Assembly: GCA_021806185.1 (NCBI GenBank)
Contig: JAJZXZ010000002.1
Coordinates: forward strand, 1-25,322
Reading direction: 5' to 3'
Source of the DNA: Microcaldota archaeon
GTDB taxonomy: Archaea; Micrarchaeota; Micrarchaeia; Micrarchaeales; Micrarchaeaceae
DNA: 25,322 nt
The position numbers and the translations under genes are program-made. Positions 21,467-25,322 of this stretch are shown piece after piece; positions within the stretch are counted from its first letter, which is position 1, and the number at the start of each line of letters is the position of its first letter. The notes under the pieces were generated by a model. The model saw only the letters and a program-made list of their open reading frames with translations. It ran no database searches and had not been told where the DNA came from.

Positions 21467-22153
21467 ATGGCAATAAAGTTATGGCAAAAGCTTCTTGCTG
21501 AGGCGCTTGGCACGTTCCTGCTGCTTTCTGTCGGAGTCGGTGCAGTGATATCTGCTGCGGCGTTCCATGTTGGCGGAGTCTCCATATTAATCGTCGCGCT
21601 CGCATTCGGGCTTGCGCTCGGAATAGCGGTTACGGCTGCGCTCTACATATCTGGAGGACACATTAACCCAGCGGTGACGATCGGGATGCTTGTAGCGCGC
21701 AGGATAGGCGTGGGCGACGCGATAGCCTACATACTCGCGCAGATAACAGGGGCTACAATAGCGATACTTGTGCTGATGGCGGCCCTGCCCGCGCACCTTG
21801 GCGTGGCTGCGAGCTGGGGGCTCCCCGGTCTGGCCTCTGGAATAACCGTACCTGAGGGCATAATGATAGAGGCGCTGATAACCTTCTTCCTTGTTTTTTC
21901 TGTATTCATGACAGCGGCAAATGAAAAGATAGCGTCGAGGATCGGCGGCCTTGGCGTAGGACTCACGCTGGTGGTACTTGTGCTCTTCGCTGGCCAGTTC
22001 ACCGGCGCTGCCGCGAACCCGTCGGTTTTCATGGGCCCTGCGATAGCGTCCGGCAACTTCGCGAACTGGTATGTTTACTGGATAGGCGATCTTGCGGGCG
22101 GTATAATCGCGGCGCTGGTATGCGGGTATGGGCTCCTTAGAAAAGGAAGATAA
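21467..22153 (+). CDS. Aquaporin/MIP-family channel with altered second NPA motif
   Basis: 228 residues, six membrane helices, usual MIP length. N-terminal LLAEALGTFLLLSVGVGAV, first half-helix SGGHINPAVTIG (canonical NPA), ILAQITGATIAILVL, second half-helix TGAAANPSVFMGPA. The second motif is NPS not NPA, and the residue after it is Val where most family members have the selectivity-filter Arg (NPAR). The substrate could therefore differ from water: glycerol, ammonia or another small neutral solute. ATG 21467 is chosen because the longer frame would add 8 residues with no support. Monocistronic. Confidence 0.92.
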   Translation: MAIKLWQKLLAEALGTFLLLSVGVGAVISAAAFHVGGVSILIVALAFGLALGIAVTAALYISGGHINPAVTIGMLVARRIGVGDAIAYILAQITGATIAILVLMAALPAHLGVAASWGLPGLASGITVPEGIMIEALITFFLVFSVFMTAANEKIASRIGGLGVGLTLVVLVLFAGQFTGAAANPSVFMGPAIASGNFANWYVYWIGDLAGGIIAALVCGYGLLRKGR

Positions 22154-22279
22154 CGCAGTTCACCATGCTCAGGCATAGCCCGCCGAAAGGCATCGTGATG
22201 AATGCCCATTGCGTGCATTACCATACACTAAAATAAGCCATGCACGGATAAAATGCCCGGGAACTGGCCAATTAGATAG
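22154..22279. other. Convergent gene gap with GCAT-rich short repeats
   Basis: Between the ends of the aquaporin and Nudix genes. It has AGGCAT twice, GGCAT/ATGCC and CGTGCAT/ATGCACG inverted pairs and AATGCCC twice. No box D, tRNA, promoter or reading frame is convincing. It may simply hold two transcript ends. Confidence 0.3.
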
Positions 22280-22750
22280 TCAGCCCTTGACCCTTATCTC
22301 ATGCCGGATTATGCTCTTGTTGCCTTCATCGAAGTAGAAATCAGCGTCGAACCTATCGCGTCCGAGCATGTGAGGAATCCAGTGCCTATCATCCGCCCAC
22401 ATATCGCTTACTGGAAGCCCGTTGATTGGGAACCAGCGGAGCTCCCCGTTGTCGTCACTTTTTTCCAGCAGCTTGCCAGTGAACTTACTGGTGGAAAAGA
22501 GATGGACTGCAAAATCAATTTCGTCCTTCCCGGAGTTGTGGAAGTTCAATACACCGTGGTAGAAAAGGTCGCTCACTAGCAGTCCGGACTCCTCAAATGC
22601 CTCCCTAACGGCGTTCTGCGCAGGCGTTTCCCCGTTGGTTATCTTGCCGCCTACGCTGTTCCATTTGCTCTTGCTTATGCCCCTTGTCGATCTCTTCAGC
22701 AAAAGGCTGTCTCCGTTGAGTATGACCACCAGCGTGGCGAAGGTGGTCAT
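22280..22750 (-). CDS. Nudix hydrolase
   Basis: Cleaves nucleoside diphosphates linked to another moiety; by sequence closest to MutT-like nucleotide pool cleaners, but substrate unassigned. 156 residues. Beta strand TTFATLVVILNGDSLLLKR, then the Nudix box GGKITNGETPAQNAVREAFEESGL (G-x5-E-x7-REA-x-EE-x-G), YHGVLNFHNSGKDEIDFAVHLF, and ELRWFPINGLP. ATG 22750 overlaps the gdhA stop by one base (TGATG), so the two genes are coupled. Confidence 0.94.
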   Translation of the reverse strand: MTTFATLVVILNGDSLLLKRSTRGISKSKWNSVGGKITNGETPAQNAVREAFEESGLLVSDLFYHGVLNFHNSGKDEIDFAVHLFSTSKFTGKLLEKSDDNGELRWFPINGLPVSDMWADDRHWIPHMLGRDRFDADFYFDEGNKSIIRHEIRVKG

Positions 22751-24021
22751 CAATACCAGCCGCGCGCCTTCATCGCCTTTGCTACGCGGTCGACAGCTAT
22801 TATGTAGGCCGCCATGCGCGGATTTATCTTCTCGCCTTTGTTCGCATACTCATTCTGCATGGCGATGGTGTCGTTGAACGACTTCGTTATCTTCTTGTCG
22901 AGCTTTGCGTAGAAAAGGTCGGTGTCCCAGTAATCTCCGGTTATGTTCTGCACCCATTCGTAATACGAACCGATCACGCCCCCGGAATTTACAAGGAAGT
23001 CCGGCAAGTCCAGTATCTTCCTCTCAAAGAGTATCTTCGTTGCTTCCGGGGTGACCGGCCCGTTGGCAAGCTCCAAAAGAAGCTTGCAGTTTATCCTGTC
23101 GGCGTTGTCTGCCCTCACCTGGTTCTCTATCGCCGCCGGTATGAGTATGTCCACCTTTAGCTCAAGCAGCTCCTCGTTTGACACCTTCTTCGCTCTCTTG
23201 CCCTTGTAGCCCTGCACCGTGCCAGTCTTCTTCTTCGCCTCGTCAAGCTTCGCCAGGTCGAGCCCATCGGGGTCGTAGACCCCGCCTTCGGAGTCGCTTA
23301 TCGCGACGACCTTGGATCCCATGACCTCCTTCGAAAGAGTGTATGCATATCTACCTGCGTTGCCGAACCCCTGCACGGCTATGGTAGCTCTCCTTGGATT
23401 TATCTTCAGCATCTTAGCAGCTTCACGCATCACGTACATCCCACCCCTTGCAGTGGAATCCATGCGGCCGGCGCTGCCCCATACCTCTACGGGCTTGCCG
23501 GTTATGGCTCCGAACTCGCTTTTCCTCGTTATGTTAATGTATTCATCAAGCATCCATGCCATTATCTGCGGGTTTGTGTACACATCCGGAGCAGGCACAT
23601 CGACTTCAGGCCCCATGTCTGTGCCAAGAGCGCGCACGTAGGCCCTCGATAACGCCTCTATCTCCTTGTCGCTCATCTTCTTCGTATCGCATATAACCCC
23701 ACCTTTGCCGCCTCCGAAAGGTATGTCCGCCAGAGAGCACTTCCAGGTCATCCACGCTGCAAGAGCCTTCACAGTGCTGAGGCTCTCCTGAGGATGGAAG
23801 CGTATGCCTCCTTTTGCAGGGCCCCTTGCGTCGTTATACCGCACACGGAAGCCGGTGAAAACCTGCGTACGGCCGTTGCCCATCCTGACAGGTATGCTCA
23901 TCACAAGAACGCGCTTGGGCTCCCTCAGTATCGCGTGCGCTTCCTTGTCGAGCTTCATTATGCTCGCAGCCTCATCAAGCTGCTCTTGCGCTATCTTGAA
24001 AGGGTCAAGTTCCTCGGCCAT
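22750..24021 (-). CDS. gdhA: Glutamate dehydrogenase
   Basis: Reversible oxidative deamination of glutamate to 2-oxoglutarate and ammonia with NAD(P). 423 residues, usual for the hexameric archaeal enzyme. Substrate domain: RVRYNDARGPAKGGIRFHP, WKCSLADIPFGGGKGGV (catalytic Lys), DVPAPDVYTNPQIMAWMLDEY, ITGKPVEVWGSAGRMDSTARGG. Dinucleotide domain: IAVQGFGNAGRYAY, VAISDSEGGVYDPDGLD, IPAAIENQV, ANGPVTPEA, and FLVNSGGVIGSYYEWVQN. GGTGA lies 5 nt before ATG 24021. Coenzyme preference cannot be read safely. The Nudix gene follows in the same transcript. Confidence 0.97.
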   Translation of the reverse strand: MAEELDPFKIAQEQLDEAASIMKLDKEAHAILREPKRVLVMSIPVRMGNGRTQVFTGFRVRYNDARGPAKGGIRFHPQESLSTVKALAAWMTWKCSLADIPFGGGKGGVICDTKKMSDKEIEALSRAYVRALGTDMGPEVDVPAPDVYTNPQIMAWMLDEYINITRKSEFGAITGKPVEVWGSAGRMDSTARGGMYVMREAAKMLKINPRRATIAVQGFGNAGRYAYTLSKEVMGSKVVAISDSEGGVYDPDGLDLAKLDEAKKKTGTVQGYKGKRAKKVSNEELLELKVDILIPAAIENQVRADNADRINCKLLLELANGPVTPEATKILFERKILDLPDFLVNSGGVIGSYYEWVQNITGDYWDTDLFYAKLDKKITKSFNDTIAMQNEYANKGEKINPRMAAYIIAVDRVAKAMKARGWY

Positions 24022-24138
24022 TTATTCACCAGCTAAAATACGCAGCAACTATTTATTTATGTTTGCTAATGGGTTCGAAATCTGCTAGCCCAGCCCATGC
24101 CATGCTCGAAAAATTATTGCTTCCTTCAGCAACAAATC

Positions 24139-24176
24139 GCTTTTTCGGGCCCGGAAGAAGCAGAAAGCTTTAAATA
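24139..24176 (+). promoter_or_regulatory. Palindrome and TATA box upstream of the pilin gene
   Basis: TATA TTTAAATA (24169-24176) precedes ATG 24209 with a leader of about 10 nt. Directly upstream, 24139-24161 is an imperfect palindrome: GCTTTTTC-GGG opposite CCC-GGAAGAAGC. It could be a regulator site or a chance structure. Confidence 0.4.
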
Positions 24177-24208
24177 CATATATCTTGTTTATCTTCCAAG
24201 GTGCATAT

Positions 24209-24760
24209 ATGTTCTCCAAAGGCAGATTTAAGGCGCAAAGCGCCATGGAATACCTTATGACGTACGGGTGGGCGATACTTATTATTGCAATAGTGCTCGG
24301 TGCACTCTTCTCGTTGGGAGTATTCAGCGGCAGCTCCTTCGTAGGAACAACGTGCATAGCCGCAGCGGGCTATACATGCTCTAGCGTGTCGTTCTTCAGC
24401 GGAACATTCAACGCCGTGGTAGGACAGGCTACCGGGACATCGTGGTCGACAGCGAACATAGTCTTCATAGTAGGAGGCGGAACACCGCCGTCTATAAATT
24501 CCGGAAACACGGTTACAGGCAGCGGGTGCGTATCATCGAACTCTGGAGGGCTCTCTAGCGGACAGACCTTCGCGGCATCATTCACCGGCTATGTGTCCAC
24601 AGCAAGCAATATAGCATCAACTGGAGTTGCTACATGCACATCGTTGCCCACTGCTATTGGCACGACAGAGAGCGGGGCGCTCTGGGCAGCGTATCAGGCT
24701 AGCGGAATTAGTGGAGTGCAGTGGATACAGCTAGCGACAGTGACTCTAAAGGAGACATAA
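24209..24760 (+). CDS. Type IV pilin-like protein with class III signal peptide
   Basis: 183 residues. The N-terminus MFSKGRFKAQSAMEYLMTYGWAILIIAIVLGALF is the archaeal class III signal: a basic stretch, the KAQSAMEY processing site (cut before Gln by an EppA-type peptidase in the family) and the hydrophobic assembly helix. The mature part is Ser/Thr/Gly-rich with four or more cysteines (TTCIAAAGYTCSS, SGCVSS, ATCTS) that may form disulfides. Probably a surface filament subunit; many small-genome archaea carry such stand-alone pilins. The strong AAGGTG 4 nt before ATG 24209 decides the start over a TTG at 24185. A T-rich terminator follows. Confidence 0.88.
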   Translation: MFSKGRFKAQSAMEYLMTYGWAILIIAIVLGALFSLGVFSGSSFVGTTCIAAAGYTCSSVSFFSGTFNAVVGQATGTSWSTANIVFIVGGGTPPSINSGNTVTGSGCVSSNSGGLSSGQTFAASFTGYVSTASNIASTGVATCTSLPTAIGTTESGALWAAYQASGISGVQWIQLATVTLKET

Positions 24761-24763
24761 CCC

Positions 24764-24786
24764 TTTCTTTTTTTATTTTTCTTCCT
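24764..24786 (+). terminator. T-rich terminator after the pilin gene
   Basis: Starting 4 nt after the stop, a tract with TTTCTTTTTTTATTTTTC and no stable hairpin, the usual archaeal termination signal. Confidence 0.65.
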
Positions 24787-24811
24787 TAGGGTTAGTTATG
24801 GGCATGGCTGG

Positions 24812-25322
24812 CTAGTTTCTTGCCCTGAGCTCTGCCAGCTCTTTCCGCATCTTCAATACCTCCATAAGCTCGTTGGCGCTCAGCAATGGCTTGCTCAGCC
24901 TGTCCGTGTCATCTACCGCTATTCGGGGGCATGCGGTGTTTACGAAGGCGTCGAATTCCCTCATGTTCTCCAATGATACAAAGTCGAATGTATTCGATGT
25001 GAGCACGCAGGCCATCAGCCCCTCCCGCTCTATCTTATCCTTCAGTATGCGCGCGAGCGCCTCGTTATGCTGCCCGTTCTTAGTTGTGAGCAGTATCCCG
25101 AAGCTCTTTGCGCCTACAGCCTTCAGTACCTTCCCTCTGCTCCTTCCGTCATATATTTTCCTGTACCTGTCTATTGCCTCGACCTTGTTTGCGAACGGCT
25201 CAACGACTATGAATGGCTTCGTTGTGCTGAGCAGCGCGCCTAGCGGATGGAACATGCCCCCGCCGAAATAGACGAATGCATCTACATCTCGGTCTATGCT
25301 CGCGGCGCTGCCCACATCGCAG
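24812..25322 (-). CDS. dph2: Diphthamide synthase subunit Dph2 (5' part outside the window)
   Basis: First step of diphthamide synthesis on EF-2, transferring a 3-amino-3-carboxypropyl group from S-adenosylmethionine with a [4Fe-4S] cluster. Only the C-terminal part is present, about 170 residues: VDAFVYFGGGMFHPLGALLSTTKPFIVVEPF, then SFGILLTTKNGQHNEALA, and FDAFVNTACPRIAVDD, whose Cys is the last cluster ligand of the family. The frame runs open to the edge; the Cys at 25319-25321 (CDVGSA) may be another cluster ligand. The start of the gene lies beyond 25322. Its stop is at 24814-24812. Confidence 0.93.
   Translation of the reverse strand, partial: CDVGSAASIDRDVDAFVYFGGGMFHPLGALLSTTKPFIVVEPFANKVEAIDRYRKIYDGRSRGKVLKAVGAKSFGILLTTKNGQHNEALARILKDKIEREGLMACVLTSNTFDFVSLENMREFDAFVNTACPRIAVDDTDRLSKPLLSANELMEVLKMRKELAELRARN

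Noticed and set aside
22190..22279. GTGATGA resembling box C of a guide RNA in the aquaporin-Nudix gap.
   Set aside because: No CTGA follows at suitable distance and no second box pair exists.
24068..24104. T-arm-like GGGTTCGAAATC followed by a C-rich tail, as in a tRNA 3' end.
   Set aside because: The T stem does not pair and no acceptor, D or anticodon arm lies upstream.
1..25322. CRISPR arrays, insertion sequences, transposases or integrase genes.
   Set aside because: No regularly spaced repeats and no recombinase-like protein were found on either strand.

Overview
The window is archaeal chromosome at roughly even base composition. The evidence is the gene content: archaeal/eukaryotic-type translation and RNA machinery (aIF1A, aIF2-beta, SBDS, eL41, eL43, exosome Rrp4/Rrp41/Rrp42, RNase P proteins Rpp30 and Pop5), proteasome alpha subunit, Cdc6/Orc1, a histone, RpoP, SRP54 with 7S SRP RNA, Dph2, a tRNA with an anticodon-loop intron, and a class III signal peptide pilin. 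TATA boxes sit about 26-30 nt before many start codons, implying leaderless mRNAs. Very tight spacing, compact proteins and Thr/Ser/Asn-rich secreted glycoproteins suggest a small-genome lineage such as Micrarchaeota/ARMAN; that placement is inference.

Layout. 1-491: 3' end of SRP54, then a terminator and a tiny basic reading frame on the minus strand. 705-3535: a DRG-type GTPase, a winged-helix protein and a secreted glycoprotein. 3561-4618 (minus): intron-containing tRNA-Arg(TCT) and a TatD-family nuclease. 4709-6305: a two-gene unit encoding a membrane-anchored thioredoxin-like DUF929 protein and a small membrane protein with a CGC motif. 6344-8865: a V4R-like protein and SecY, ending directly against a minus-strand eL41 gene. 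9060-10124: another secreted glycoprotein. 10159-12475 (minus): an unrecognised protein, HisRS, a structured leader region and thioredoxin. 12575-13639 (plus): a C/D box guide RNA, histone, zinc-ribbon protein and PRC-barrel protein. 13640-20919 (minus): a 13-gene block, reading aIF2-beta, aIF1A, Cdc6, Rpp30, Pop5, PsmA, SBDS, Rrp4, Rrp41, Rrp42, eL43, an orphan, RpoP. 20992-22153 (plus): SRP RNA, tRNA-Ser(GCT), a divergent aquaporin. 22280-24021 (minus): Nudix hydrolase and glutamate dehydrogenase. 24209-24760: pilin-like protein. 24812-25322 (minus): 3' part of Dph2.

The minus-strand block is the archaeal exosome/proteasome superoperon, extended upstream by Cdc6 and two translation initiation factors and carrying an unfamiliar 118-residue protein between eL43 and RpoP. 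SRP54, SRP RNA and SecY together give core parts of the co-translational secretion route that would deliver the secreted glycoproteins, the pilin and the DUF929 protein.

Genes found by reading short frames and RNA folds: eL41 (8866-9000), RpoP (13640-13771), the C/D box RNA (12575-12630), SRP RNA, both tRNAs and a possible 19-residue basic protein (529-588). The most interesting candidates are the C/D RNA built into the histone leader, the DUF929/CGC pair as a possible extracytoplasmic thiol-disulfide system, the orphan in the superoperon, and the tiny basic protein.
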